Of a stretch of DNA of 37,076 nucleotides, positions 24,616-33,225 are shown piece after piece. This DNA is from JBBRUG01 sp038247995. Its GTDB lineage: Bacteria > Chloroflexota > Chloroflexia > Chloroflexales > Chloroflexaceae. The number at the start of each line of letters is the position of its first letter. Position 1 is the stretch's first letter. The notes beneath the pieces are model-generated. The model saw nothing but the letters and a program-made list of their open reading frames with translations. It made no database searches and was not told the origin of the DNA. Both the position numbers and the translations under genes were made by a program. The stretch covers positions 1-37,076 of the forward strand of contig JBBRUG010000012.1 of assembly GCA_038247995.1 (NCBI GenBank), read 5' to 3'.

Positions 24616-24644
24616 TTGCTCTGCTTGGCTAGAGGTGCTATAAT
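24616..24644 (+). promoter_or_regulatory. Promoter TTGCTC-17-TATAAT
   Basis: TTGCTC at 24,616-24,621 and a perfect TATAAT at 24,639-24,644 have the ideal spacing of 17. The leader of about 110 bases runs to AAGGAGG at 24,753-24,759. Confidence 0.75.
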
Positions 24645-24763
24645 AGGCCTGTCGAACGTACGTTCTAATTGCAAGGATTGTTTCGCTTCCACCTACGAAC
24701 CTCGGCTCTTTGTCGATGGGAAAATCGATTGCCAGACGATGTCTGGAGCATCAAGGAGGACGC

Positions 24764-25537
24764 ATGACTACGCACGCACATGCCAAGCCCGCCGGTACGC
24801 CCACCTGGGTCGATCTGATGGCGCCTGATCTCGACGCGGCGCGCTCGTTTTACCATGCCGTATTCGGCTGGGAGTACGATATCGGCGACCCGAAATATGG
24901 GGGTTATACGAACGCCCGCGTGGGAACCCGGACTGTGACGGGGCTCGGCGGCCCTGAGCCTGGTGCGCCGCCGATGCCGGCCGCGTGGAGTACCTACTTT
25001 GCCACCGAGGATATCGAGGCCGACGTGGAGCGTGCAGTTGCGTTAGGGGCCAAGGTGATATCCCCACCGATGGTTATCGACGTATTTGGCAGTTCGGCGA
25101 TTTGTGAAGATCCCACCGGGGTAGTGTTTGGCTTCTGGCAGGCCGGCGAGCATATCGGTTCAGAAGTGACTGATGAAGTTGGGGCGCCGGCCTGGTACGA
25201 ACTGTATGCGTCGAACGCGCACCAGGCACGCGATTTCTACACGGCGCTCCTAGGCGCAACCGCCGATCCAATGCCGGGCGACTTGGAGTACTATATACTC
25301 AAGCATGGCGAGACCATGATCGCCGCGATTATGCAGATCGACCCCGCGTGGGGCGCGTTTCAACCGCAGTGGATGACTTACTTTGGGGTGGCCGATGCCG
25401 ATGAAACCGTGGCGACAGTTGCCAAACACGGCGGCAAGGCGCTGAGCAGCATCGATGATTCGCCCTTTGGCCGTATTGCAGCGCTGACTGACCCCGACGG
25501 CGCAACCTTCAAGATCGTCGAGATCCCGCAGACGTAG
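24764..25537 (+). CDS. Two-domain VOC (glyoxalase/bleomycin resistance/dioxygenase) family protein
   Basis: This is a 257-residue cytosolic protein. AAGGAGG at 24,753-24,759 fixes ATG 24764; the 18 codons before it are leader. Two vicinal-oxygen-chelate modules are seen. The first begins TWVDLMAPDLDAARSFYHAVFGW and ends EDPTGVVFGFW. The second begins AWYELYASNAHQARDFYTALLG and ends TDPDGATFKIVE. This repeat layout is common in actinobacterial and Chloroflexota proteins annotated as hydroxylases or glyoxalases, but the true reaction is unknown. A link to methylglyoxal made by mgsA two kilobases downstream is only a suggestion, as the metal ligands do not match classic glyoxalase I clearly. The PAP2 gene starts 9 bases after its stop, so both are probably one operon. 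Confidence 0.88.
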   Translation: MTTHAHAKPAGTPTWVDLMAPDLDAARSFYHAVFGWEYDIGDPKYGGYTNARVGTRTVTGLGGPEPGAPPMPAAWSTYFATEDIEADVERAVALGAKVISPPMVIDVFGSSAICEDPTGVVFGFWQAGEHIGSEVTDEVGAPAWYELYASNAHQARDFYTALLGATADPMPGDLEYYILKHGETMIAAIMQIDPAWGAFQPQWMTYFGVADADETVATVAKHGGKALSSIDDSPFGRIAALTDPDGATFKIVEIPQT

Positions 25538-25546
25538 GCCGATTGT

Positions 25547-26350
25547 ATGCGTCGTCGTCCTACCCGATCCGACCTACCCAGTGCGCCGCGCCACCCCGAG
25601 GCGCGGCGCCGCTTTGCCCTGCTACGGTCGCTGATCACGGACCATAAGCGTCGTCATCGTCTGATCCTGATTGGCACGCTGTTGGCGCTGCTGGCCGTGG
25701 CCGTATTGAGCGCTCTGGCGCGCATATATACGGTGCTGCCCATCGATGTCTGGTTCACGCAAGAGCTCCAGGCCGAGCCGTGGGCGTTGTTCACGCGGTT
25801 GATGGTCGCTGTGTCGTGGGTTGGTTATGCGCCCTGGTCCGCCGTCAGTGTGGGTATCGGTACACTGCTAGTTGGGGTGCTGCTGGGCTGGCGCGACGGG
25901 ATGTATCTTTTGCTGGTGACTCTGGCGCAAGGGCTGGTTAATGCGCTGATCAAGCGCTCGATTGGACGGCCGCGTCCGATCGATACGCTTGTCGATGTAT
26001 TTACGCCTGCGTCCGGTTTCTCATTCCCGAGTGGCCACGTCATGTTCTACACGGTCTTCTTTGGCCTGCTGCTGTTTCTGGTGCTGACCCGCGTGCCCAG
26101 CGTCTGGTTACGCTGGTTGCTCGGTGTCCCGCTCGCCGCGCTGGTGTTACTCGTCGGCCCGTCGCGGATCATCCTCGGCGCGCACTGGCTCAGCGATGTT
26201 ATTGCGGCGTACCTGCTGGGCCTAGCAATCCTCGTTCTGGCTATCGAGGGTTACATCCACTTCTTGGCGCCAAGCACTCCAGCGGCTGAGCGCGGGCTAA
26301 TCCGCCAGTATGATCAGCGCCGTGAAGCTAATCCCCCGCCGGAGTTGTAG
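25547..26350 (+). CDS. PAP2 superfamily membrane phosphatase
   Basis: This 267-residue membrane protein has a basic cytosolic N-terminus (about 38 residues) and then about six membrane segments. The three phosphatase motifs are complete: KRSIGRPRP (about residues 139-147), PSGH (about 162-165) and SRIILGAHWLSDV (about 205-217). The catalytic His residues are in PSGH and in GAHWLSD. It should dephosphorylate lipid phosphates or undecaprenyl pyrophosphate outside the membrane. ATG 25547 lies 9 bases after the VOC gene stop, with no own promoter, so it is co-transcribed. A structured intergenic region with terminator follows. Confidence 0.9.
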   Translation: MRRRPTRSDLPSAPRHPEARRRFALLRSLITDHKRRHRLILIGTLLALLAVAVLSALARIYTVLPIDVWFTQELQAEPWALFTRLMVAVSWVGYAPWSAVSVGIGTLLVGVLLGWRDGMYLLLVTLAQGLVNALIKRSIGRPRPIDTLVDVFTPASGFSFPSGHVMFYTVFFGLLLFLVLTRVPSVWLRWLLGVPLAALVLLVGPSRIILGAHWLSDVIAAYLLGLAILVLAIEGYIHFLAPSTPAAERGLIRQYDQRREANPPPEL

Positions 26351-26427
26351 TAACCATTATTTAAAGGTTGCCTCGCGTTCAGGCTTTGTACAGTACCGGC
26401 GCATTTTTAGCTGCGGAGCTCGAAAAG

Positions 26428-26620
26428 ACGCACCTTCCGTAACTGATATGTAACCCTGGTGCGTATGATCACAGGTGTTCTCATTGGAGAGCAAGATCTA
26501 CCCTGAAACGACAGCATTCTACTGGTTATACCGTAGATGCAACCAGTTCAACCCAGGGTAAGCCGACACAGGAACTCATTGGGGAGCGTCCAGCATTTGG
26601 GCGCTCCCCGTTTTTATTGC
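26428..26620 (+). ncRNA. Candidate structured leader RNA or attenuator upstream of mgsA
   Basis: The 281-base space between the PAP2 gene and mgsA holds no gene but several nested helices. ACGCACC (26,428-26,434) pairs with GGTGCGT (26,458-26,464). TACCCTG (26,499-26,505) pairs with CAGGGTA (26,554-26,560) and encloses two mutually exclusive hairpins. One is GCAT/ATGC plus CTAC/GTAG plus GG/CC (26,514-26,540). The other is ACTGGTT/AACCAGT (26,521-26,527 with 26,541-26,547). A 13-base sequence CTCATTGGRGAGC occurs at 26,480 and again at 26,575, where it forms the 5' arm of the terminator. The first copy could therefore compete for the 3' arm. A possible -10 TATGAT is at 26,464-26,469. I do not recognise a known riboswitch class. 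It could equally be a stand-alone small RNA. Confidence 0.45.
26581..26615 (+). terminator. Intrinsic terminator directly upstream of mgsA
   Basis: GGGGAGCG (26,581-26,588) pairs with CGCTCCCC (26,602-26,609), extended by U-G and CC/GG pairs to an 11-bp stem with a 7-base loop, then GTTTTT. It ends 6 bases before the mgsA Shine-Dalgarno GGAG (26,621-26,624). It is too far (over 230 bases) from the PAP2 stop to be that gene's simple terminator, which suggests attenuation of mgsA or the end of a small RNA. Confidence 0.88.
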
Positions 26621-26631
26621 GGAGAACCAAG

Positions 26632-27039
26632 ATGCAACCAACGATCGCTCTGATTGCCCACGATGGAAAAAAGGCCGATATGGTGGCGTTTGCCACCTAC
26701 AACCGTGAGCGGCTGAGAAATTATCGCCTGATTGCGACAGCCAGCACGGGGAAGCTCTTGATCAGCAAAGTGGGCCTGGAGGTTACGTGCCTTGCCAGTG
26801 GGCCGTATGGCGGTGACGCCCAGATCGGCGCCCAGGTGGTTGAAGGTGGGGTTGAGGCGGTGATCTTTCTCGTCGACCCGCTGGACAAGCACCCGCACGA
26901 CCCGGACATCCAGAGCCTGATGCGGCTCTGCAATGTGCATAATGTGCCCCTGGCAAGTAACATTGCTACCGCCGATTGTATTATTGCCGCGATCACGCTG
27001 CGCACACCGCTGGAGCAACTGAGTGCTGAGAATTGGTAG
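26632..27039 (+). CDS. mgsA: Methylglyoxal synthase
   Basis: This 135-residue cytosolic enzyme converts dihydroxyacetone phosphate to methylglyoxal and phosphate, a bypass of lower glycolysis used when phosphate is short. Family motifs are IAHDGKKADM at the N-terminus, the phosphate-binding TASTGKLL (most members have TGTTG), the catalytic Asp in SGPYGGDAQIG and the long LVDPLDKHPHDPDIQSLMRL segment with NVPLASNIATAD. The length is slightly shorter than in E. coli and normal for the family. ATG 26632 has GGAG 7 bases upstream. The gene follows a terminator-bearing leader, so transcript read-through is probably controlled. The GNAT gene starts 40 bases after its stop. Confidence 0.95.
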   Translation: MQPTIALIAHDGKKADMVAFATYNRERLRNYRLIATASTGKLLISKVGLEVTCLASGPYGGDAQIGAQVVEGGVEAVIFLVDPLDKHPHDPDIQSLMRLCNVHNVPLASNIATADCIIAAITLRTPLEQLSAENW

Positions 27040-27079
27040 CGCTCCTGTGCACAGCACAACCTTCTTCTAGAGGAAGCCA

Positions 27080-27541
27080 ATGTCAGTTAGCATCACCCAG
27101 GAACGCCCCGACACTGTCGACGCGATGAACATGATTGCCGAGTTAGAGGCCATTCTAGAACCGCTCTATCCGGCAGCGAGCCGCCATGGCTACAGCGTTG
27201 CCAAGCTTTTGGCTGAGGAGGTGGCCTTTTTCGTGGTGCGCGTCAACGAGACGCCGGCAGGTTGTGGCGGGATCAAGCTTGTCGGTGGTGAATATGGCGA
27301 GATCAAGCGGATGTATGTGCGGTCCGCGTTGCGTGGCCAAGGCCTGGCGAAGCACATGATCGCCCATCTGGCCGCCTATGCTCACTCATACCAGATCACG
27401 ACACTCCGCCTGGAAACCGGCATCTACCAACCTGAAGCGATTGCACTGTACGAGCGGCAGGGCTTCTACCGCATTCCGCCATTTGGCCCCTACTTCGACG
27501 ATCCGCTGAGTCGGTGCTATAAAAAAAGGATTGAATACTGA
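27080..27541 (+). CDS. GNAT family N-acetyltransferase
   Basis: This 153-residue cytosolic acetyltransferase uses acetyl-CoA. The CoA-binding motif A is EIKRMYVRSALRGQGLAKHM (RxxGxA), followed by the helix AHLAAYA and the motif B segment YERQGFYRIPPFGPY. The beta-strand ahead, ETPAGCGGIKLVGGEYGEIKRMYV, is typical of the small-molecule or amino-acid acetylating group. The substrate is not known. ATG 27080 has AGAGGAAG just upstream. It probably shares the mgsA transcript. Its 3' end overlaps the start of a degenerate reading frame (DinB-like remnant). Confidence 0.9.
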   Translation: MSVSITQERPDTVDAMNMIAELEAILEPLYPAASRHGYSVAKLLAEEVAFFVVRVNETPAGCGGIKLVGGEYGEIKRMYVRSALRGQGLAKHMIAHLAAYAHSYQITTLRLETGIYQPEAIALYERQGFYRIPPFGPYFDDPLSRCYKKRIEY

Positions 27542-27851
27542 TAGCGGCGCCGACGACTGTGTTAATGATGCGGAATGGCAGGCGTTGCGCAACGAATTGC
27601 AAACAACCTACACTACAGCATTGCTCAGATCGATTGCGCCTGCACAACCAGGCGCGAGCGCAGCGCGCTACCCGGTTCAGTGGCCGCAGCAGCTCAGTCA
27701 TTCTGCTCAGTACTCTAATCTGGTGGAGCGGCTCCGGGTCCACATCGATTGGCCCGAGCCGGCGATATCCGCCGCGATGATTCTGCTGACCCATTGTGCT
27801 GATCATGTCGGCGAAATCCGGCAGCGCCTGTTGTGGGTGGGCTCATCCTGA
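27531..27851 (+). pseudogene. Degenerate C-terminal remnant, possibly DinB-like
   Basis: The frame from TTG 27531 gives 106 residues. The last 40 (WPEPAISAAMILLTHCADH, then VGEIRQRL) have the His-x3-His-x2-Ile pattern of the last helix of DinB-like metal-binding four-helix proteins. The middle part is encoded by the dispersed repeat at 27,651-27,682, which also occurs at 13,081. A full DinB protein has about 150-170 residues with earlier conserved His residues, which are not seen. I read this as a 3' remnant carrying an inserted or recombined repeat. Family assignment is tentative. Confidence 0.35.
27651..27682. repeat. Dispersed repeat, second copy of 13,081-13,112
   Basis: The 32 bases match the copy near 13.1 kb with three mismatches, and TTCTGCTCAGT (27,711-27,721) continues the likeness to GTTTTGCTCAGTG there. 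Confidence 0.8.
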
Positions 27852-27891
27852 TTATGCATCAAAGCCGGTATATGCTGAAGAGGAGCGTCCT

Positions 27892-28605
27892 GTGGCTCGT
27901 TTTGATCTGATCGCATTTGATGCCGACGATACGCTCTGGCATAACGAACGGCTCTATAGCCAGGCCCAAACGACCTTAAAAAACCTGTTGGCCCACTATC
28001 ACTCGCCCGCATGGATCGCGGAGCGCCTCTACCAGACTGAAATGCGCAACCTTCAGCATTTTGGTTATGGGATCAAGAGTTTTGCCCTCTCGATGATTGA
28101 AACTGCTGTCGAACTGACTGAAGGACGGATCACCGGGCAGGACATCCAGATCATTATTGACGCCGCCCGCACAATGCTTACTGCGGAGATCGAACTGCTG
28201 GCGCATGTCGCCGACACCCTGGAATTACTCGCCGCCACCTACCCGCTGATGGTGATCACCAAGGGCGATTTGCTTGATCAGGAAGCCAAACTGGCCCGGT
28301 CGGGCATCGCGCAGCGCTTCCAATATATCGAGATCGTGAGCGATAAGCGCCCGGAAACGTACGCAACCCTCTTCCAGCGCCACAGCATTACGCCGGCGCG
28401 TTTTCTGATGGTCGGCAACTCGCTGCGCTCCGATATTCTGCCCGTGCTTGCCGTCGGCGCGAGTGCCGTATATGTCCCCCACGAACTCACCTGGGCGCAC
28501 GAACGCGCTGATCCGCCGCTGGGGCAAGTGGGCTACTACGAAGTTGCCCATTTCGGCCTGCTGCCGAACCTGATTCGGGAACTCGAGCAAGCACCACGAA
28601 TCTAG
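27892..28605 (+). CDS. HAD superfamily hydrolase
   Basis: This 237-residue cytosolic phosphatase-like protein starts at GTG 27892 with AGGAG 6 bases upstream; the frame is open further but the strong site decides. The four HAD motifs are in place: FDADDTLWHNE (nucleophile Asp and acid-base Asp, about residues 8-18), VITKGD (motif II Thr), the Lys in SDKRPE (motif III) and MVGNSLRSDI (motif IV). The cap is helical, between motifs I and II, as in subfamily IA. The substrate is unknown. No defects are seen. It is followed by a 387-base repeat-rich spacer. Confidence 0.9.
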   Translation: MARFDLIAFDADDTLWHNERLYSQAQTTLKNLLAHYHSPAWIAERLYQTEMRNLQHFGYGIKSFALSMIETAVELTEGRITGQDIQIIIDAARTMLTAEIELLAHVADTLELLAATYPLMVITKGDLLDQEAKLARSGIAQRFQYIEIVSDKRPETYATLFQRHSITPARFLMVGNSLRSDILPVLAVGASAVYVPHELTWAHERADPPLGQVGYYEVAHFGLLPNLIRELEQAPRI

Positions 28606-28992
28606 AGTACTGAGCAACATGATTGAGCCGGTTGAGGCACTGTGACGGGCGGCTCGCGAGCCGCCCCGACGGTCAACGAACACGGTATGTGGTTTTATGC
28701 TCAGCGTCGAGCGATCGCAGCAAGTGAGCTATACGTACAGCATGCCGCAGTTCTCCTCTACCAATGACGAGTGGCGAGTGATGCGTGGCGAGCAAGGTTC
28801 ACAGCATTCCAATGCGCTTTGGCCCAATCGCTTATGCGACCTGCTCAATGGGAAGAAGGGTTGGCTGGATGCGCGCTTTCGCGGGCATGACGAGGAGGAA
28901 GGTTGGTCTTTCTTGTCGTCCCCGCGTATGCGGGGATCAGCAAAAGCGCTCGGACAGACTACGTACGTCGCATGCCCTGCATGCCCGCGAAG
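28606..28992. repeat. Repeat-rich spacer between HAD and Asp-box genes
   Basis: No gene is seen in this 387-base stretch. It contains the perfect palindrome GGGCGGCTCGCGAGCCGCCC (28,647-28,666), which may terminate the HAD gene. An ACTGAGCAACATGATTGAGCC element (from about 28,609) resembles one at 3,167. A CGCGCTTTCGCGGGCATGACG ... CGTCCCCGCGTATGCGGGGAT pair (28,871-28,937) forms two back-to-back palindromes of the type often dispersed in intergenic DNA. Confidence 0.65.
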
Positions 28993-31900
28993 CTACCCTT
29001 TCCGCTCAGGCACGACAACCGCCGGCACTTCGGTGTTGCGCACGAGCGTGTTGAAGGCCGGCAACGCTTCGGCCAGCGCGGCGTCGACTGCGCGCACCTG
29101 CTCCTCGACGCGTGCGGCCAGGTCGGCGCACAGTTGCTCCTGCGCATGGGTCGGGGCGCTCTCCGAACTACCGACGAAGAACGCCAGGAAGCTTAGTTTG
29201 GCGTTCAGCATCGACGGGAAGTTCAGCGTGTCCTGGCTGCTCTTGGCCTGCACCTGGATCAGTTGCTCCTCGGCGGTGGCTAGCCGCGCGTTGAGTTGCT
29301 TGCCGGCCTCGGCGATCTGCGCACCGGCGGTGTGCTTTGCGGTGCGTTTAACCCAGGCGTCCACCTGCTCGCGCACTGCGCGCACCTTGTTCACTGCTCC
29401 GTGCGCGCTGTCCAGCAGGTCGTGCAGCTGCCGCAGCAGCGCATACTGCGCCTCGTACTCGGCCTGCGTCGTCTGCGCACGCGGGTCGGGCGCCACGCCG
29501 AACGCGGCGTTCAATGTACGATCGCCCACTTTAAGCTCGACGCTGTAGCGTCCCGGCGCTACCCGCGGCGCCGCGAGGTTCACATCCTTGTGGCCTTCGC
29601 CGCTGGCGATCTTCTGCGCGGGCGCGCCGCGCATATCCCACACGAAGCGGTTGAACCCGGCCTTCGCCGGCGCCTTCGGCTCGTCGTCGTCCGCATCCGG
29701 CTTGTCTGTCGTCGGCTCGGGCGATGCGGCGGAAGCTGCCGGCGCAGGCTCAGCCGGCGCGTTGGCGCTCGCACTCCCGGTCGCATTAGTTTCAGCCGGC
29801 TTTGGCTCCGCATCCTTCTTCTTGCTCTTGAAGGTGCGCAACTCGACGCCCGATGCGTCGCGGAAGGTCAGCGTCAGGTCGCCCTCGGCCACCTCGGGCA
29901 GCATGTAGCTCACCACCACGCCGTCCGGCGGGTTGGCGCCGGCATCCAGCCAGGTGCGCTTGATCTCGCCCTCGGGCGGCTTGACTTGGTCGAAGGCTGG
30001 AATCAGGCCGGCGACGAAAGTGTAATTGCGGCCGGTCTGCGGCGCGTGGCCGAAGTCGAACAGCTTGCCGAGCCGCAGCGTGTCGCGCGGGGTCAGCAGC
30101 GCCAGTTCAGGCTGAGCCGGCAGGTCGCCGAGCTGCTGGAGCAAGGTGAGATCGTCCAGCACCCAGAACGAGCGGCCGTGGGTGGCGAGCACCAGGTCGC
30201 CCTGGGCTACGACCATGTCGTGGATCGGTACCACCGGCAGGTTGCCGCCCAGCCGGCGCCAGTTCGCGCCATCGTCGAATGAGACGTACGCGCCGGTCTC
30301 GGTGCCGCAGTAGAGTGTGCCGCGCCGCGCCGGATCCTCACGCACCACACGGGTGAAGTCGTCATCGGCGATGCCGCCGACAATCTTGCGCCAGCTTTTT
30401 CCGTAGTCGTCGGTGGCATACAAATAGGGCGCGAAGTCGTCGTGCTTGTAGCGCGTGGCGGCCAGGTAGGCCACTGCCGGGTCGTGCGGCGATGGCTCGA
30501 TGATGCTGATCAGCGCCCACTCCGGCAGCTCCGGCGGGGTAATGTTCGTCCAGTTCGCGCCGCCGTCACAGCTCAGGTGGACTAACCCGTCGTCGCTACC
30601 GGCCCACAGCAGGCCGGCCTCGCGTGGCGATTCGGCCAGGGCGAACACGGTGCCGTAGTTCTCGGCGCCGGTATTGTCCTTGGTGATCGGCCCACCCGAC
30701 GGGCCAAGCGTAGCCGGGTCGTTGCGCGAGAGATCCGGGCTGATCGGCTCCCAGGTTTGGCCTTCATCGCGCGAGCGGAAGACATAGTTCGCCCCGAGGT
30801 ACAGCGTGTCCGGGTCGTGCGGGGAGATGAACAGCGGCGCAGTCCAATTGAAGCGATACTTTTGCTGCCCCGCCGACCAGCCGCTGTACTCCTCGGGCCA
30901 CACGCTGATCTGGCGGAGTTGGCTGCGGGCGTGGTCGTAGCGCGTCAGATAGCCCTGATAGCTGCCGGCGTAGATCACATTCGGATCACGCGGATCCACG
31001 GCGATGTAACCGCTCTCGCCGCCGCCGACCTCGTACCACTCTACGACACTGATCGCATCGCGGCTGCTGCGACTCGGCACGCTGAAGGTGGTATTGTCTT
31101 GCTGCGCGCCGTACACCCGATAGGGCGCACGATTATCTACCGTGACGTGATAGTACTCGGAGGTGGGCTGATTGTATAAGCTAGACCAGGAGACGCCGCC
31201 GTTCAGGCTGACTGTAGCGCCGCCGTCGTTACCGATGATCAGGCGCTGCGGGTTGGCCGGGTCGATCCACAGGTCGTGGTTGTCGCCGTGCGGCACCTGT
31301 ACGCGCCCAAACGTCTTGCCGCCGTCCACCGAGCGCCAGGTTTCGACATTCAGCACCCAGACCGTCTCGGGGTCCTGCGGATCGGCATAGATATGGCTGT
31401 AATACCAGGCCCGCTGGCGCAGGTCGCGGTCCTCGCTCAACAACTCCCAGGTTTCGCCCCAGTCGTCGGAGCGGAAGACGCCGCCCTGCTCGGCTTCAAC
31501 CATGGCCCACACGCGGCCGGAGCGCGCCCCTGATGCCGCCACCATCACCTTGCCTTTCACGCCCTTGGGCATGCCCGGTTTGTCGGTGAGTTCGGTCCAG
31601 GTGAGTCCACCGTCGTCGGAGCGGAACAGGCCGCTGCCGGGGCCGCCGCTCACCATCTCGTAGGGGCCGCGGCGGGTCTGCCAGAAGCCGGCATACACGA
31701 TGCGCGGGTTGGTCGGGTCGATGCACAAATCGCTGGCGCCGGCATCGTCGGAGCGGTAGAGCACGCGCTCCCAGGATGCACCGCCGTCAGCCGAGCGGAA
31801 GACGCCGCGCTCGGGATTGGGGCCGTGCGTGTGGCCGAGGGCCGCTACCAGCACCACGTCCGGATCGGTGGGGTGGACGCGCACCTTGCTGATGTTGCGC

Positions 31901-32274
31901 GTAGCCGCCAGGCCGAGGTGCTTCCAGGTGCGGCCGGCGTCCGTCGAGCGGTACACGCCATCGCCGTGGGAGACGTTGCCGCGGATGGTTGTCTCGCCCA
32001 TGCCGACGTAGATTACATTCGGGTCGGCAGCGGCCACGGCGATCCCGCCGACCGAAGCGCGCTTGAAGAAGCCGTCGGAGACGTTGACCCAGTACTGCCC
32101 GGCGTCGGTGGTCTTCCAAATGCCGCCGCCGGTAGAGCCGAAGTAGAACGTCGCCGGCTCGCGCGGATCGCCGGCCACGGCTACCACACGCCCGCCGCGA
32201 AACGGGCCGATGCAGCGCCATACGAGCTTCTGGAGCGGGTTATTGGGGGTTGAATTGTTGTCGCTTGTGTCCAT
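28993..32274 (-). CDS. Large Asp-box (BNR/sortilin-Vps10-like) beta-propeller protein
   Basis: This 1093-residue protein carries about eleven Asp-box repeats of the S/T-x-D-x-G-x-T/S-W type across residues 50-700, including KTTDAGQYW, RSTDAGRTW, RSADGGASW, RSDDGGLTW, RSRDEGQTW and VSFDDGANW. This is the pattern of two sortilin-like ten-bladed or paired propellers, and proteins like it are often labelled glycosyl hydrolase. A linker rich in Ala, Pro, Glu and Asp (about 815-871) follows, then a beta domain (GFNRFVWDMRG, APGRYSVELKVG) and a C-terminal coiled-coil-like helical region (about 920-1080). No signal peptide or membrane segment is visible at ATG 32274, unlike most relatives. The catalytic activity is unproven. 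The gene looks intact, with a TATAAT about 75 bases upstream. Confidence 0.87.
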   Translation of the reverse strand: MDTSDNNSTPNNPLQKLVWRCIGPFRGGRVVAVAGDPREPATFYFGSTGGGIWKTTDAGQYWVNVSDGFFKRASVGGIAVAAADPNVIYVGMGETTIRGNVSHGDGVYRSTDAGRTWKHLGLAATRNISKVRVHPTDPDVVLVAALGHTHGPNPERGVFRSADGGASWERVLYRSDDAGASDLCIDPTNPRIVYAGFWQTRRGPYEMVSGGPGSGLFRSDDGGLTWTELTDKPGMPKGVKGKVMVAASGARSGRVWAMVEAEQGGVFRSDDWGETWELLSEDRDLRQRAWYYSHIYADPQDPETVWVLNVETWRSVDGGKTFGRVQVPHGDNHDLWIDPANPQRLIIGNDGGATVSLNGGVSWSSLYNQPTSEYYHVTVDNRAPYRVYGAQQDNTTFSVPSRSSRDAISVVEWYEVGGGESGYIAVDPRDPNVIYAGSYQGYLTRYDHARSQLRQISVWPEEYSGWSAGQQKYRFNWTAPLFISPHDPDTLYLGANYVFRSRDEGQTWEPISPDLSRNDPATLGPSGGPITKDNTGAENYGTVFALAESPREAGLLWAGSDDGLVHLSCDGGANWTNITPPELPEWALISIIEPSPHDPAVAYLAATRYKHDDFAPYLYATDDYGKSWRKIVGGIADDDFTRVVREDPARRGTLYCGTETGAYVSFDDGANWRRLGGNLPVVPIHDMVVAQGDLVLATHGRSFWVLDDLTLLQQLGDLPAQPELALLTPRDTLRLGKLFDFGHAPQTGRNYTFVAGLIPAFDQVKPPEGEIKRTWLDAGANPPDGVVVSYMLPEVAEGDLTLTFRDASGVELRTFKSKKKDAEPKPAETNATGSASANAPAEPAPAASAASPEPTTDKPDADDDEPKAPAKAGFNRFVWDMRGAPAQKIASGEGHKDVNLAAPRVAPGRYSVELKVGDRTLNAAFGVAPDPRAQTTQAEYEAQYALLRQLHDLLDSAHGAVNKVRAVREQVDAWVKRTAKHTAGAQIAEAGKQLNARLATAEEQLIQVQAKSSQDTLNFPSMLNAKLSFLAFFVGSSESAPTHAQEQLCADLAARVEEQVRAVDAALAEALPAFNTLVRNTEVPAVVVPERKG

Positions 32275-32347
32275 TCAAAGCGCGTGGCCGGAACGAACTG
32301 CGCCGGCCGTGGAGCTACCTTTCTTGCTACGGGCGATGAGTGCGGCC

Positions 32348-32353
32348 ATTATA
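32348..32353 (-). promoter_or_regulatory. -10 element TATAAT upstream of the Asp-box gene
   Basis: TATAAT on the minus strand (within GTGTATAATGG) lies about 75 bases before ATG 32274. No good -35 is found at the right distance. A GC-rich hairpin (CGGCGTCCC with GGGATGCGCCG, about 32,396-32,423) lies just upstream and could end transcription from the epimerase remnant. Confidence 0.4.
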
Positions 32354-32460
32354 CACCCTTGCTCCCGCTTGCCTTCGGCTTTAATAACGCAGCGCCGGCG
32401 TCCCCCAAACGTGGGATGCGCCGACGCTGTAGCGTTTCGGCTCGGCAGCTCGCCGCCCGA

Positions 32461-33225
32461 TCAGGCGGCAGCGTGCGTGGTAACCTGTTGCACAGCCCGG
32501 TTGCGATACCAGGCGATCGTGTGGCGCAAACCTTCGTGAATGGGTGTGGCATGCGCGCCGAACGCCGCAGTATATTTACTGCTAGCGACAATGAAGGGGC
32601 GCTCAAATTCGTAGAGCATCTCGACCATTTCGCGTGCGCCGGGCATGAAGAGGCCGGCCAGGCTCAGGATCATGCGATTGATCACGCTGACCTGCTGGGG
32701 CATATTCAGCTCGGTGAAGAGGATACGCATCAGTTCGCGTTGGGTCAGCGCGGGGGCGTTCGGCACGTGCCAAGGCTGGCCCAATGCTTCGTCGTGTTCG
32801 CCCAGGCGCGCCAGGGCTTCGCCGAAATCCTCGATGTAGGTGTATGAGTGCAGCACGTCGAGGCGGCTCACCGCTTCGGCTTTTTTGCCTGCCAGGGCCG
32901 GCACAAAGGTGCGCTCGCCCAACGCCGACTGAAGCACACCGGGGCCGTAGAAGTCGGAGGCGCGCCCCGACACGGTGCGTAGTTTACCGCTGCGATGCGC
33001 TGCCTGCACTTCCTCGGCCATCCGCGCCCGCACCTGGCCCTTCTTGGTATGCGCCGTATAGGGCAACCCCTCGTGGATCGGCCCGGCAACCTGACCGTAC
33101 ATGTACAGGTTTTCGACGACGACAAGCTTCGCACCGCTGCGCGCAACGCCTTCAATAATGCTGGCCTGTAGCGGCGGGAATTTGGTCGCCCACTCGTGGT
33201 AGGCCGGTTGCGCAGCCTGGTACAC
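32461..33225 (-). pseudogene. NAD-dependent epimerase/dehydratase-like protein, N-terminus missing
   Basis: The 254 readable residues are the C-terminal three quarters of an extended SDR-type protein: YQAAQPAYHEW, KLVVVENLYMYG (the catalytic-Tyr strand region), RASDFYGPGV, HSYTYIEDFGEAL and the substrate domain. The Rossmann start with the glycine-rich GxxGxxG NAD site and about 70 residues before YQAAQ are absent. Coding likeness ends at about 33,225, where a different gene begins on the other strand. Without the nucleotide site the product should not be active. No promoter or ribosome binding site lies ahead of the first codon. Confidence 0.8.

Noticed and set aside
26480..26575. tRNA or known riboswitch class
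   Set aside because: No cloverleaf with a T-arm TTCRANN in the right context, and no match to the consensus features I know for common riboswitches.
29296..30282. 328-codon plus-strand frame
   Set aside because: Antisense to the Asp-box gene; no recognisable motifs.
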